Positions 37,993 to 51,385 of a DNA stretch of 64,000 bases are shown piece by piece (the first letter of the stretch is position 1; every line of letters starts with the position of its first letter). Source of the DNA: Sporolactobacillus putidus (GTDB lineage: Bacteria; Bacillota; Bacilli; Bacillales; Sporolactobacillaceae). Made by a program: the position numbers and the translations under genes. The notes under the pieces are model-generated. The model saw only the letters and a list, made by a program, of their open reading frames with translations, did not search any database and had not been told where the DNA came from. Location: contig NZ_BMOK01000004.1 of assembly GCF_014647035.1 (NCBI RefSeq), forward strand, positions 186,001 through 250,000. Direction: 5' to 3'.

Positions 37993-38643
37993 TTATTTTT
38001 TCAATCTGCCGAGATACATTACACCATTCGACCGATGCCCGTTCATGGTTACATAGTTTGTCTTTTCATAAGCGAGCGTCTCAAACGGACGAATCCATTC
38101 ATCGACACGTTCTTCGCTGTGGTGGCGCAGAACTGCGCCATCGGGCAGTTCGAAAACGCCGTATGTAGAATACTTTTCGTTATACTTTTCATACCGTGCC
38201 ACGTTCCTGTCGTCATCATTCAGCAGAAAGTCGTTAATATAAATCACGCCGTCCGGCTTCATCACTCTCCTTATTTCCTGCAAAATGGAATCCTGTTCCT
38301 GACCCCGGTAAACACAAGTCAGGACGGCGAGCAGTAAAACGGAATCGAACGAGTCGTCAGGAAAAGGAATTTCCCCGCTGTTAACAATGCTAAAATGAAT
38401 ATCCGGGTCATTGGACAAGGCACGTTTTATCATTTTTTCAGAAAAATCCACACCGTATAAGTTCGGACACGCCCTTTTTTTTAACTCAAACAATGTTCTG
38501 CCATATCCGCACCCATAGTCCAGAATTCTCGCATCATGGCGGACATGACTGAAAAATCGGTCGAACTGAAAGGGTGTTGTGAATTCCTTTTTGTCGGCCG
38601 CTTCGTTCCAATAATCTTTCTGAGCGATCATCGTCTGAAACAT
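37993..38643 (-). CDS. Class I SAM-dependent methyltransferase
   Basis: A 216-residue Rossmann methyltransferase. Motif I is ILDYGCGYGRTLFEL (about residue 41), then YGVDFSEKMI, and FPDDSFDSVLLLAVLTCV for the post-motif region. The substrate cannot be inferred. ATG 38643 abuts GGGGAG; ATG 38631 (MIAQKDYW) lies 12 bases away, so the start is uncertain. It stands alone on the minus strand between mntP and ywlG, where B. subtilis has ywlE and rpiB. Confidence 0.85.
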   Translation of the reverse strand: MFQTMIAQKDYWNEAADKKEFTTPFQFDRFFSHVRHDARILDYGCGYGRTLFELKKRACPNLYGVDFSEKMIKRALSNDPDIHFSIVNSGEIPFPDDSFDSVLLLAVLTCVYRGQEQDSILQEIRRVMKPDGVIYINDFLLNDDDRNVARYEKYNEKYSTYGVFELPDGAVLRHHSEERVDEWIRPFETLAYEKTNYVTMNGHRSNGVMYLGRLKK

Positions 38644-38769
38644 CTCCCCAATCTAAAATTACTTGAATTATATCAGAAATCCTCTGAGTGCGCCCGTGCA
38701 CGTTCAATTTTTACGATCCATTTTAAATACCGGTTTCCAGTCGATTCAAACATCAATTCATATGTAACC

Positions 38770-38778
38770 TGCTATAAT
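38770..38778 (+). promoter_or_regulatory. Extended -10 promoter of ywlG
   Basis: TGCTATAAT at 38770-38778 without a clear -35. It lies 46 bp before the ywlG ATG. Confidence 0.55.
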
Positions 38779-38823
38779 AAGTAGTGAAATGAGAAGCACT
38801 CTCGAACAAGAAGGGAAACTAAA

Positions 38824-39396
38824 ATGGAAGAACTTAATCAAAATATTATAGAAGAAGTCAGCCGGGCACTTGATGATCTTGGAAAAACGATGGATTTCGA
38901 CTCCCACCATCTGCTTGTTTTGGGGTGCAGCACGAGCGAAGTAGGCGGAAAACGCATCGGGACGTCGGGCTCGATGAACATAGCGGCATCGATCTACCAG
39001 GCTTTGAGAAATTGTCATGACCGGACGGGTGTGCATTTTGCTTTTCAGTGCTGTGAGCATCTGAACCGTGCACTCGTCATTGATCGTAAAATTGCGGAAC
39101 AGCGCGGCTATGAACAGGTTACCGTTCGGCCTGTACGGCATGCGGGCGGGGCGATGGCGGCCTATGCCTATGAACATTTGCAGGATCCGGTCGTCGTCGA
39201 ATTTATCAAGGCGGACGGCGGCATCGACATCGGTGACACACTGATCGGCATGCACCTCAGGCACGTCGCGGTTCCGGTCCGAAGCGAAGTCAGGGAAATC
39301 GGGCACGCCCATGTCACCATGGCACGGACGCGGCCGAAGCTGATCGGCGGAGAACGTGCCGTCTATCCGGAAAAAGCAAAGGTATGGGAGATATAG
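38824..39396 (+). CDS. ywlG: UPF0340/TIGR01440 family protein YwlG
   Basis: A 190-residue protein recognised by HHLLVLGCSTSEVGGKRIGT, FQCCEHLNRALVI, RPVRHAGGAMAAYAY and RSEVREIGHAHVTMARTRPKLIGG. The function is unknown. GAAGGGAAA precedes the ATG. In Bacillales it lies before glyA, as here. Confidence 0.9.
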   Translation: MEELNQNIIEEVSRALDDLGKTMDFDSHHLLVLGCSTSEVGGKRIGTSGSMNIAASIYQALRNCHDRTGVHFAFQCCEHLNRALVIDRKIAEQRGYEQVTVRPVRHAGGAMAAYAYEHLQDPVVVEFIKADGGIDIGDTLIGMHLRHVAVPVRSEVREIGHAHVTMARTRPKLIGGERAVYPEKAKVWEI

Positions 39397-39546
39397 CATC
39401 AGATAGAAAAAGGGAAAGCATACCGCCAAAATTTGCGACAGGAAAAAAACTGAATTTGACAATCGGATGAATTTTATAAAGCTATTTAATGATAAAATAT
39501 GATAAACTTTACATGATAAAGTTTTGAGAGGAGTTGCACACCATTC

Positions 39547-40803
39547 ATGAAGGCAATTGAAGCGCATGATCCCGATGTGTTCCAGGCAATTGAAAAGGAA
39601 TTAGGTAGACAAAGAAGCAAGATCGAACTGATTGCTTCTGAGAATTTTGTCAGCCCGGCGGTACTTGAGGCGGCCGGTTCCGTTCTGACCAACAAGTATG
39701 CGGAAGGTTATCCGGGTCATCGCTACTATGGCGGCTGCGAATTTGTCGATATTGTCGAAAATCTGGCAAGAGACCGGGCCTTGAAGCTGTTCGGCGCTGA
39801 CCACGTGAACGTTCAGCCTCACTCGGGGGCTCAGGCGAACATGGCTGTCTATGAAACGATACTTGAGCCGGGTGATACGGTGCTGGGCATGAGACTGGCG
39901 CACGGCGGCCATCTGACGCACGGCAGCCCGGTGAATTTCAGCGGACATCTCTATCATTTCGTTGATTACGGAGTGACCAAAGACACGCAGTTGATTGATT
40001 TCGACGAGGTGAGGGACCAGGCGCTTAAATATAAACCGAAGCTGATTGTCGCCGGTGCGAGCGCATACCCGCGCATCATCGATTTCAAGAAATTCCGTGA
40101 AATCGCAGATGAGGTCGGCGCCTATCTGATGGTCGACATGGCGCACATCGCCGGACTCATTGCAACGGGCCTTCATCCCAGTCCAATTCCTTATTGCGAT
40201 TTTGTTACTACGACGACACACAAGACCTTGCGCGGTCCCCGCGGGGGTATGATTTTCTGCAAAGAAGAGTTTGCCAAGAAATTGGATAAGGCGATTTTTC
40301 CGGGCATCCAGGGCGGACCTCTGATGCACATTATTGCTGCAAAGGCCGTCGCTTTCGGCGAAGCGCTTCAGCCGTCGTTTAAAGAGTACGCGAGCCAGAT
40401 TGTTTCCAACGCGAAGGCTTTTGCCGAGGCGCTGCAAGAGCACGGACTGACCCTTGTTTCCGGCGGTACGGACAATCATCTCGTGCTTGTTGATCTGCGC
40501 AATCTCGGGATCACAGGCAAGAAAGCGGAAGCCGTGCTTGACAGCATCGGCATCACGACAAACAAGAACGCCATTCCGTTCGATCCGGAGAAGCCTTTTG
40601 TGACAAGCGGCATCCGCATGGGAACGCCGGCTGTGACGACACGTGGATTCAAGGAAGATGATATGCGTGAAGTCGCTTCTATTATTGCCGAGGCGCTGAA
40701 AAATCCGGACGACGGAACCGTTCTTGCCGGATCTATGGCACGCGTCAGGACGCTGACAGAGAAACATCCGCTTTACGCCGAAGGAACGGGTACAAGGATC
40801 TGA
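39547..40803 (+). CDS. glyA: Serine hydroxymethyltransferase
   Basis: PLP enzyme interconverting serine and glycine with tetrahydrofolate. The 418-residue protein has [38 protein letters not shown] and the PLP-lysine motif [15 protein letters not shown] (Lys about 230). GAGAGGAG is 13 bases before ATG 39547, longer than usual, but no nearer in-frame start exists. Confidence 0.97.
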   Translation: MKAIEAHDPDVFQAIEKELGRQRSKIELIASENFVSPAVLEAAGSVLTNKYAEGYPGHRYYGGCEFVDIVENLARDRALKLFGADHVNVQPHSGAQANMAVYETILEPGDTVLGMRLAHGGHLTHGSPVNFSGHLYHFVDYGVTKDTQLIDFDEVRDQALKYKPKLIVAGASAYPRIIDFKKFREIADEVGAYLMVDMAHIAGLIATGLHPSPIPYCDFVTTTTHKTLRGPRGGMIFCKEEFAKKLDKAIFPGIQGGPLMHIIAAKAVAFGEALQPSFKEYASQIVSNAKAFAEALQEHGLTLVSGGTDNHLVLVDLRNLGITGKKAEAVLDSIGITTNKNAIPFDPEKPFVTSGIRMGTPAVTTRGFKEDDMREVASIIAEALKNPDDGTVLAGSMARVRTLTEKHPLYAEGTGTRI

Positions 40804-40962
40804 CAGTCGGCCCGAGACGCATGAGAGGCCGCGCAAAAATAACAAACGGACCGGACAATAGAGAAAAGTTTGGCCGGAAGCGGGCATGACTTTAGGAGGT
40901 TTCGGGCAGCCGGCTTGTCCGCTGCGGCCTTCTTATCATGGGTTGTCCGGCCGATTCACTTG

Positions 40963-40985
40963 GAGGGGGGATTCCCCCTTTATTT
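40963..40985 (+). terminator. Small GC hairpin with T-tract between glyA and upp
   Basis: AGGGGG-GATT-CCCCCT followed by TTATTTC. It may end glyA transcripts or attenuate upp. A strong AGGAGG at 40895-40900 without an ATG sits upstream in an open frame that runs into upp. Confidence 0.5.
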
Positions 40986-41043
40986 CATGAACGGGATGAA
41001 GCAAGGCGGAACACCGCGCCGTTCAAAAATGGGGGGCAATAAA

Positions 41044-41673
41044 ATGGGTAAACTGGTTGTTTTGAATCATCCGCTGATTCAGCACAAACTGACGATGATC
41101 CGGGACTACAGGACAGGCACGAAAGCGTTCCGAGAACTGGTGGATGAAGTTGCCACACTGATGGCTTTTGAAATCACCCGGGATCTGACTCTTGAAGAGG
41201 TGGAAGTCCAGACCCCGGTAGCCAAAGCGAAGGCTTACAGAATAGCCGGAAAGAAGCTGGGCATCGTGCCGATTCTCCGGGCAGGGCTTGGGATGGTCAA
41301 TGGCATGCTTCAGCTGATTCCGGCGGCAAAAGTCGGCCACATCGGCCTATATCGTGATCCCGAGACGCTGAAACCTGTAGAATACTATGTGAAGCTGCCG
41401 CAGGATATTTCCGAACGCGACCTGATTGTCGTCGATCCGATGCTGGCGACCGGCGGATCGGCAGCGGCTGCCATCACTTTTCTTAAACAGCACGGCGGCG
41501 TTAATATTAAATTGATGTGCCTGATCGGAGCACCTGAGGGCGTCCGGGAAGTGCAGGAAACGCACCCGGATGTCGACATTTATCTCGCGGCGCTTGATGA
41601 GAAACTGAATGAGCACGGCTACATTGTTCCGGGGCTCGGCGACGCGGGCGACAGGCTTTTTGGCACAAAATAA
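41044..41673 (+). CDS. upp: Uracil phosphoribosyltransferase
   Basis: Salvages uracil to UMP with PRPP. The 209-residue protein begins [17 protein letters not shown], has [14 protein letters not shown] and the PRPP-binding [16 protein letters not shown] (about residue 130), and ends in the uracil-binding [22 protein letters not shown] lies six bases before ATG 41044. The frame is open upstream to 40870 but without a comparable site. Confidence 0.96.
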   Translation: MGKLVVLNHPLIQHKLTMIRDYRTGTKAFRELVDEVATLMAFEITRDLTLEEVEVQTPVAKAKAYRIAGKKLGIVPILRAGLGMVNGMLQLIPAAKVGHIGLYRDPETLKPVEYYVKLPQDISERDLIVVDPMLATGGSAAAAITFLKQHGGVNIKLMCLIGAPEGVREVQETHPDVDIYLAALDEKLNEHGYIVPGLGDAGDRLFGTK

Positions 41674-42167
41674 GCCGGTAAAGCGCCCGGAACGGTCCGA
41701 TGAAAAAATATTTCATAAGGATACAGCATTTGTGAGGGTTATTTTCTTTGTTGGTGATTTGTCACAAATTAAGTGTTCCAGGTTCGCAAAAGTGTTTAGA
41801 ATTCTAGTTATAAGGTTGAGCAGATTAACCGACAGAACGGGGCATATTTCTTCACACTGGTGTGATAAACATCACAAAATAACTGAAATGATGTTGACAT
41901 GAAGATAGCGCTTTCGCTAAACTGTAACAGTAATGTTATTTTTGGATGAGTGCCGACCGAATGACGGCATCAGGCCGTTTTATTCCATAAATTTATGATC
42001 TGTACAGAATTGTGTCATGTCTCGTATCCCGAGGTCTGCCGGCGAAGAGTAATAAGTGACTGGACTCACATAATGATGTTTCGACAGGCCGACCGCCCGG
42101 TCCGCTTCCGTAAGAAGCCGGCCAACCGGTCCGAACGAGGCTGAGAAGTCCTGAAGGGGGTCTGGCT
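41674..42167 (+). promoter_or_regulatory. Control region of the atp operon
   Basis: TTGACA at 41894-41899 and TAAACT at 41918-41923 (18-bp spacer) give a start near 41930. TGTGATAAACATCACA at 41861-41876 is a perfect palindrome of the Fnr/Crp type (TGTGA-N6-TCACA) centred about 61 bp upstream. TCACACTGGTGTGA at 41852-41865 overlaps it. GCGCTTTC at 41909-41916, in the spacer, is a half cre-like match. The leader of about 240 bases to atpZ holds no ORF. Confidence 0.6.
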
Positions 42168-42389
42168 TTGGCTGGGAAAAAACCCGTCAAACCATTACAG
42201 ATGGCCGCGATGGTCAGTGCCATGGGCTTTGAGATTTTTGCATTTATTATCATTGGTGCATTCGTCGGGAAGTATCTTGACGGACATTTCGGTTTTTCCC
42301 ATCTGTGGCTGCCGATTTGTGCCGTTGCCGGTTTTTTGTTCGGTTTGTTCAGCTGTTATTATACTCTGAAATCTTTTATGAAGGACTGA
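42168..42389 (+). CDS. atpZ: AtpZ/AtpI family small membrane protein
   Basis: A 73-residue protein with two membrane helices: FEIFAFIIIGAFVGKYLD and LWLPICAVAGFLFGLFSCYYTLKSF. It matches the AtpZ/AtpI-type proteins at the head of F1Fo operons, proposed to help c-ring assembly or carry Mg2+/Ca2+. The start is TTG 42168 after GAAGGGGG. Confidence 0.8.
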   Translation: MAGKKPVKPLQMAAMVSAMGFEIFAFIIIGAFVGKYLDGHFGFSHLWLPICAVAGFLFGLFSCYYTLKSFMKD

Positions 42390-42395
42390 GCCGTT

Positions 42396-42842
42396 GTGAA
42401 GCAGATAATGGCATGGTCTTCACGCGTGATTCTGGTTGCCGCGGCGGTATACGCCGGTGTTTTTGGGGTAATCTGGTTTATCAGACCGATGAGAGCTCTC
42501 GCAAGCGGTTTTCTCCTCGGCGGATTAATCAGTTTATATAATATATTTCACCTGTCTTTTCGACTGAGGATAGCAGGTCTCCGGGTTTTGTCCGGTTCTC
42601 GTATGCCTGCAGGGCTGCACATGACCGTCAGAATTCTGACCGTCATTTTCGGTACACTGCTCGTTTACCGCTTTCCGGCCCTGATTGACTTCCGATCTTT
42701 TGTGCTGTCCTTATTGTTCGGCTACATTTTGCTTGTGACGGTGATGAGTTTTTATTATTTAAGAAAAACAACTTCTTCGGATGAAGGGGGGGAGACTCTT
42801 GGATCTGACTCCGAAAGTAACATTTCTCGGGATGACGTTTGA
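42396..42842 (+). CDS. atpI: ATP synthase subunit I
   Basis: A 148-residue protein with four hydrophobic helices and a polar tail. It matches the AtpI family that assists c-ring assembly. Start GTG 42396, six bases after atpZ. The 3' end overlaps the start of atpB by 44-62 bp depending on the atpB start, a sizeable overlap. Confidence 0.85.
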   Translation: MKQIMAWSSRVILVAAAVYAGVFGVIWFIRPMRALASGFLLGGLISLYNIFHLSFRLRIAGLRVLSGSRMPAGLHMTVRILTVIFGTLLVYRFPALIDFRSFVLSLLFGYILLVTVMSFYYLRKTTSSDEGGETLGSDSESNISRDDV

Positions 42843-43539
42843 TGTGACATTGATGATCGGGACGGTTGCTTCCGCTCTAATTGTTATGCTGATTATGTTT
42901 CTGCTGACACGTCGCCTGAGCATGAGACCGTCGGGACGGCAAAATCTTATGGAATACATTATTGACTTTATCAGCGGTATAACCGGGATGATGCTGGAAA
43001 AAAAGGAGTCGGCAAGGTATTTAAGTTTTGCGCTGACGACTTTTCTGTTTGTCCTCGTGGCCAACTTGCTTGGCGTCGTTGTCATGGTAACGGCAACGGC
43101 TCATGGTCCGATACCATCTCTTGGTATCACGTCGGCACTGCTGAAAACGACCGATTCGGTCAGCTGGTTTAAATCGCCGACTTCCGATATTAACGTTACC
43201 GTTGCTATGGCCGGAGCGATCTTTATCTATTCGCACTTTGCTGGCATCAAAAAAAGCCCGACCGGCTATCTTGGCCATTATGTCAAGCCTTTCTGGTGGA
43301 TGCTTCCGATTCATCTGATTGATGAAGTGTCGAAGCCGGCAACGCATGCTTTGCGACTTTGGGCGAATATATTCGCCGGTGAAGTGCTGATCCTGATTCT
43401 GCGCGGAGGCGCATTTTATTTCACCGCGGTTCCGCTCTTTGCCTGGATGGGTTTTTCAGTTTTTGTCGGCTGTATCCAAGCCTATATTTTCACCGTGCTG
43501 GCAATGGTCTACATTTCTCAGAAAGTGGGAGAAGAATGA
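42799..43539 (+). CDS. atpB: ATP synthase subunit a
   Basis: Proton channel of Fo, about 246 residues and five to six helices. The essential Arg lies in SKPATHALRLWANIFAGE (about residue 175). The C-terminal IQAYIFTVLAMVYIS is typical. A GGGGGGAG site lies before TTG 42799, which gives MDLTPKVTFLG; ATG 42781 is in frame but precedes the site. Confidence 0.93.
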   Translation: MDLTPKVTFLGMTFDVTLMIGTVASALIVMLIMFLLTRRLSMRPSGRQNLMEYIIDFISGITGMMLEKKESARYLSFALTTFLFVLVANLLGVVVMVTATAHGPIPSLGITSALLKTTDSVSWFKSPTSDINVTVAMAGAIFIYSHFAGIKKSPTGYLGHYVKPFWWMLPIHLIDEVSKPATHALRLWANIFAGEVLILILRGGAFYFTAVPLFAWMGFSVFVGCIQAYIFTVLAMVYISQKVGEE

Positions 43540-43842
<303 letters not shown>

Positions 43843-43943
43843 GCCGCAAGTCTGCCGGAGAGCGGGAGAAGTTCTGATCGTTCCCGTTTTCCGGGAACAG
43901 GGGAAGCAAGTAAATCTTTAGATTGAAAGGAGTGGCAAGAGCC

Positions 43944-44428
43944 GTGCTATCTTTTTCTATTGGAAACATCATATTCCAATTGGTCATCATGCTTCTGCTC
44001 ATGGCCTTCGTTTCCTGGATTGGCGTCAAACCAGTACTCGCGATCATGGACAAGCGGAATAAATACATCAACAACGAAATTGATGAAGCCGAAAAAAACC
44101 GCAAGTCTGCCGAAGAATACCTGGCCAGACAGAAGGACGAACTGGATAAAGTGCGCGAGGAATCGCGCGCGATGATTGAACAGGCGAAAAAACAGGCATC
44201 CGCCGAGGCGCAAAGCATTGTCGATGCGGCCAAAAACCGGTCGGATCTGCTGATTAAAGATGCGCATGAAGAAATCAATCGGGAGAAAGAAAAAGCCGTT
44301 GCCTCTATACGTGATGAAGTAGCTGATCTCTCTGTCCTGCTCACATCCAAATTGCTTGAAAAAGAGATCAATGCGAAAGACTATTCGAAAGAAATTGACC
44401 AGTTGATGAAGCAGGTGGGAAATCAGCG

Positions 44429-44432
<4 letters not shown>
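43944..44432 (+). CDS. atpF: ATP synthase subunit b
   Basis: Peripheral stalk, 162 residues from GTG 43944: one N-terminal membrane helix (IIFQLVIMLLLMAFVSW), then a long charged coiled coil. AAAGGAG lies 12 bases before. The upstream TTG 43923 in frame would precede the site. The stop overlaps atpH by four bases. Confidence 0.93.
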
Positions 44433-46496
<2,064 letters not shown>

Positions 46497-46597
46497 GTGC
46501 GGCCATATCGATCCCTTTTTCAAACATAATGCAAGATGAGCCGCTTACAGTCCGTAAACCGCTCGTTTTATCGACCTTGCAAAGGTGGTGAACGAAA

Positions 46598-47464
46598 ATG
46601 CCTTCAATGCGTGACATTAAGGAAAAAATTGCATCGACGAAGAAGATGCGAAAAATTACAAAAGCGATGCAGATGGTATCGGCCGCCAAGCTGAATCACG
46701 CACAGAGCAGTGCCCAGGCTTATTCAGCCTACGCGACTAAACTCAGAGAAGTTGTGGCAAGTATAGCCGGTACGGCTAAAGGGAGCAGTGCGAAGCATCC
46801 GATGCTCCAAAGCCGCCCGGTTAAGAAAACAGCCTATCTGGTGGTCACCGCCGATCGAGGTTTGGCTGGTGCCTATAATAACAACATTCTGAAGTACACA
46901 CATGAACTGATTCAGCAGAAACATCAGTCCAAGGATGAGTACACCATCATTGTCACCGGTAAAGTCGGGCTGAATTATTTTACGAAACGCGGTTATCCGG
47001 TCGCGTTCAGCAAAATCGGCCTGCCCGATGAGCTCTCTTTTGACGACGTGATTGGCATTGCGAAGGACGCGGTTGCTCTTTTCAGTGACAAGAAGATCGA
47101 TGAGCTGCATCTGATCTATAACCATCTCATCAATGCCATTTCGCAGAGTCTGGTTAACACCCAAGTGCTCCCTCTGACTGATCTTGAAAAAGAGCCGGTT
47201 AAAAAGGCCAACTATTCCTATGAGCCTGACGAAGATGAAGTTCTGGCAGCATTGCTGCCCCTTTACGCGGAGGGACAGATCTATGGGGCCCTTCTTGATG
47301 CCAAGGCAGCGGAACATGCGGCGCGTATGACGGCGATGAGAAACTCAACGGACAATGCGAGCGAGATTATCGATCATTTGTCTCTGTCCTTTAACCGCGC
47401 GCGTCAGGCCGCAATTACTCAGGAAATTACCGAAATTGTCGGCGGAGCTGCCGCCCTCGAATAA
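46598..47464 (+). CDS. atpG: ATP synthase subunit gamma
   Basis: Central rotor shaft, 288 residues. N-terminus MRDIKEKIASTKKMRKITKAMQ and C-terminus SFNRARQAAITQEITEIVGGA are the coiled coil ends. TADRGLAGAYNNNI marks the middle domain. AAAGGTGG precedes the ATG. Confidence 0.97.
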   Translation: MPSMRDIKEKIASTKKMRKITKAMQMVSAAKLNHAQSSAQAYSAYATKLREVVASIAGTAKGSSAKHPMLQSRPVKKTAYLVVTADRGLAGAYNNNILKYTHELIQQKHQSKDEYTIIVTGKVGLNYFTKRGYPVAFSKIGLPDELSFDDVIGIAKDAVALFSDKKIDELHLIYNHLINAISQSLVNTQVLPLTDLEKEPVKKANYSYEPDEDEVLAALLPLYAEGQIYGALLDAKAAEHAARMTAMRNSTDNASEIIDHLSLSFNRARQAAITQEITEIVGGAAALE

Positions 47465-47469
47465 ATTAA

Positions 47470-48909
<1,440 letters not shown>

Positions 48910-48916
48910 TGTCTGA

Positions 48917-49387
<471 letters not shown>

Positions 49388-49424
49388 ATTGATCGCGAAG
49401 GGTCATCAGCCTTTCCATTTTTTA

Positions 49425-49468
49425 AGAGGCACCGCGGATTTTGTAATCTGCGGTGCCTCATTTTTTTG
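49425..49468 (+). terminator. Terminator of the atp operon
   Basis: GAGGCACCGCGGATT pairs with AATCTGCGGTGCCTC (one G-T pair) around a four-base loop, with seven Ts after. Very stable. Confidence 0.95.
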
Positions 49469-49526
49469 TTCAGGAAATGTTAAAATTTCGACCTGCGGAT
49501 AACTGCCGGTAAATGATCTGAAAGAC

Positions 49527-49635
49527 TTTCGAGGAACCTGAACATATATCGTCCCTCACGGGAAAATTATCGGCTGTTCCGATAATATATCGGTCTTCAC
49601 GGAAAAACATCGATCGTTCCGAAAACAAATCGGCC
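49527..49635 (-). repeat. Phased array, minus-strand GACCGATA type
   Basis: ATCG (complement of CGAT) at 49548, 49569, 49589, 49609 and 49629, with a TTCG at 49528. Steps are 20-21 bp. On the minus strand the unit reads GACCGATA plus a TTTTCCGTGAA-like tail. It follows the atp terminator. Confidence 0.6.
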
Positions 49636-50139
49636 ATGGCATCCCCAAAGTTCAAGCCACGAGAAAAGATCCCTCAGCAAATAAAATCAGCCGCCGAATA
49701 GTCAAATTCATTTGTTATCCTTGGTAAATGTTGTTAACCGTTCGCCCTCTGAATACGTTTTAACAACGTGAAAACATCAAAAAATGTGCATATTAAAGGC
49801 ATTGTATAATTTTCACGATATTTGAAGGCAACTTTTGTTACAAAATGAATATTATTTCGACAGGCTGTATTAATTCTGAAAAAACAATCATCATTAAAAG
49901 TATGGTTATTTTTTGTCAATCGCGTTAAAATATACACAGGTCAATCAAGATTATTCTTGTATTACTGTTATATTACATTTATGTAACAGACAAGGAGATG
50001 GCTGTAAGTTTCCATTTTTGTATATGTTTTTGTAAAGAAATCGCTTTTCATTAACCGGATTCAAGCAGCGGTTTTCTGGTGAAATGCAGAAGTGGGAAGA
50101 GAGCAATACATATTAGGCTCGGGCAGGTGTCAAAAAGTC
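49636..50139. other. AT-rich intergenic region before ywzB
   Basis: No gene is supported. CTGTTA...TAACAG with an inner TTACATTTATGTAA palindrome lies at 49964-49990. TTGTCA near 49913 with following AAAATATAC may be part of a promoter. Otherwise nothing clear. Confidence 0.35.
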
Positions 50140-50370
50140 ATGAATGTCGGCCTACAGGCCCTGATCAGTCTCCTGATTCATCTGATCGCACTGGTTCTGA
50201 CGTGGTGGGCGCTTCAAGGTCTCAAAATTGATGTTTTTTTCCGCCATCCGAAAAGCCCGCAGGTGAGAATTCTTTATATTCTTCTTGCTATTGCCATCAG
50301 CTATCCGGTGGCGGAGTTCTTTCTCAGCTACGTAAACTGGTCGCTGATGCTGCCGAAGATCTACGGCTGA
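50140..50370 (+). CDS. ywzB: DUF1146 family membrane protein (YwzB)
   Basis: A 76-residue protein with two helices: LISLLIHLIALVLTWWALQGL and ILYILLAIAISYPVAEFFLS. The function is unknown. AGGTG precedes ATG 50140. In B. subtilis it lies between atpC and ywmB, as here. Confidence 0.85.
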   Translation: MNVGLQALISLLIHLIALVLTWWALQGLKIDVFFRHPKSPQVRILYILLAIAISYPVAEFFLSYVNWSLMLPKIYG

Positions 50371-50501
50371 GCGCTTTTGCAGCAAAGGAAAAAACACAGC
50401 CTTGCTGCTTGCGAATAAACGTCGGTTTTGACGAAAAGTTCCACGTATGCCTTCCTCTTTCTAAAGGAAATACTGAAAACAGGGAGAGGGGCGTGAAATG
50501 T

Positions 50502-51275
50502 ATGATTCGGAACTTATTGTTCGTAATGATTGCGCTGTTTGCCGCTTTGTTGATCTTTAGCGGAGCGTACGGGAGAATGGCGGCCGGAGGCGGCATTTCT
50601 GCCGGCCGGCTGGATGCAATGGATCGTGTTCCTTTGTTTGTCGGAGCATTGAAGGAACATGCGGCACTAGTCGACGGTTGGACGGTCTATGCGCGTGAAC
50701 AACAGCAAACCATGGACAGCGAAGGAGAATTTCAGAAGCAGACTAATCAGATGACAAAAAAGCTTGCCGGTTACACTTGGCATGAAATCGGGAAAAAGGA
50801 AGAGTACATCGGCTGGGAGGGCATAAAAAAATCGGAGCCTTCAGGAACGGAGATCAAGATCACTTATCTTGCTTATCCCGTTGGCGGCCGGTTTCAGACA
50901 GCCATGCTTTACCAATTCCAAAGCCATTCATTTCAAGCGGCTTGGTGGCCGGTTCAAAAGCAGCAAATGCGTAAGGATATGGCTGGAATTTTTAACGGAC
51001 AAGAGCAGGCCTTCTCTTGTGTAAGGGCTCATGAGAGTGATAAAATGAGTCTTGGCTTATCGAAAGAAGGAGAACGCTATTTGAAGCTGTTTTCAGCCGT
51101 CCCTATTGAACGACTGTATGAGAAAACGTTTGTATCGATATCCGCATATACTAAGACATGGAACGATGGAATTTATTCCGGAAAACAAAAAATGAATGTC
51201 CAGGTGGCTTTAAGAAATGACGGGGGTCGTGTCGCCGTCACTTTGGGCACGCCGATCATTACGGTTGAATATTAA
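50502..51275 (+). CDS. ywmB: YwmB family protein
   Basis: A 257-residue exported or anchored protein with an N-terminal hydrophobic helix (LLFVMIALFAALLIFSG), then a soluble YwmB/TATA-box-like domain with GYTWHEIGKKEEYIGW and the SVKT-like end VALRNDGGRVAVTLGTPIITVEY. The function is unknown. A GTG at 50493 is an alternative start. It precedes murA as in B. subtilis. Confidence 0.85.
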   Translation: MIRNLLFVMIALFAALLIFSGAYGRMAAGGGISAGRLDAMDRVPLFVGALKEHAALVDGWTVYAREQQQTMDSEGEFQKQTNQMTKKLAGYTWHEIGKKEEYIGWEGIKKSEPSGTEIKITYLAYPVGGRFQTAMLYQFQSHSFQAAWWPVQKQQMRKDMAGIFNGQEQAFSCVRAHESDKMSLGLSKEGERYLKLFSAVPIERLYEKTFVSISAYTKTWNDGIYSGKQKMNVQVALRNDGGRVAVTLGTPIITVEY

Positions 51276-51385
51276 TGAAGGTATGGCTTACAAAAAGACG
51301 GGGTCGCTGTTTCATCGGCACTACTCGTGGCACAGAGGGCGTTTCCGGATCGAGCGAGAGATAAATGGACGCGGAGGGGAAAAGT

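Noticed and set aside
40870-41043. An N-terminally extended upp beginning near AGGAGG at 40895
   Set aside because: The extension has no standard start after that site, and Upp proteins begin at MGKLVVLNH. The hairpin in this stretch fits a non-coding role better.
40804-41043. PyrR-binding attenuator before upp
   Set aside because: The expected AGUCC-type binding loop is not present near the hairpin.
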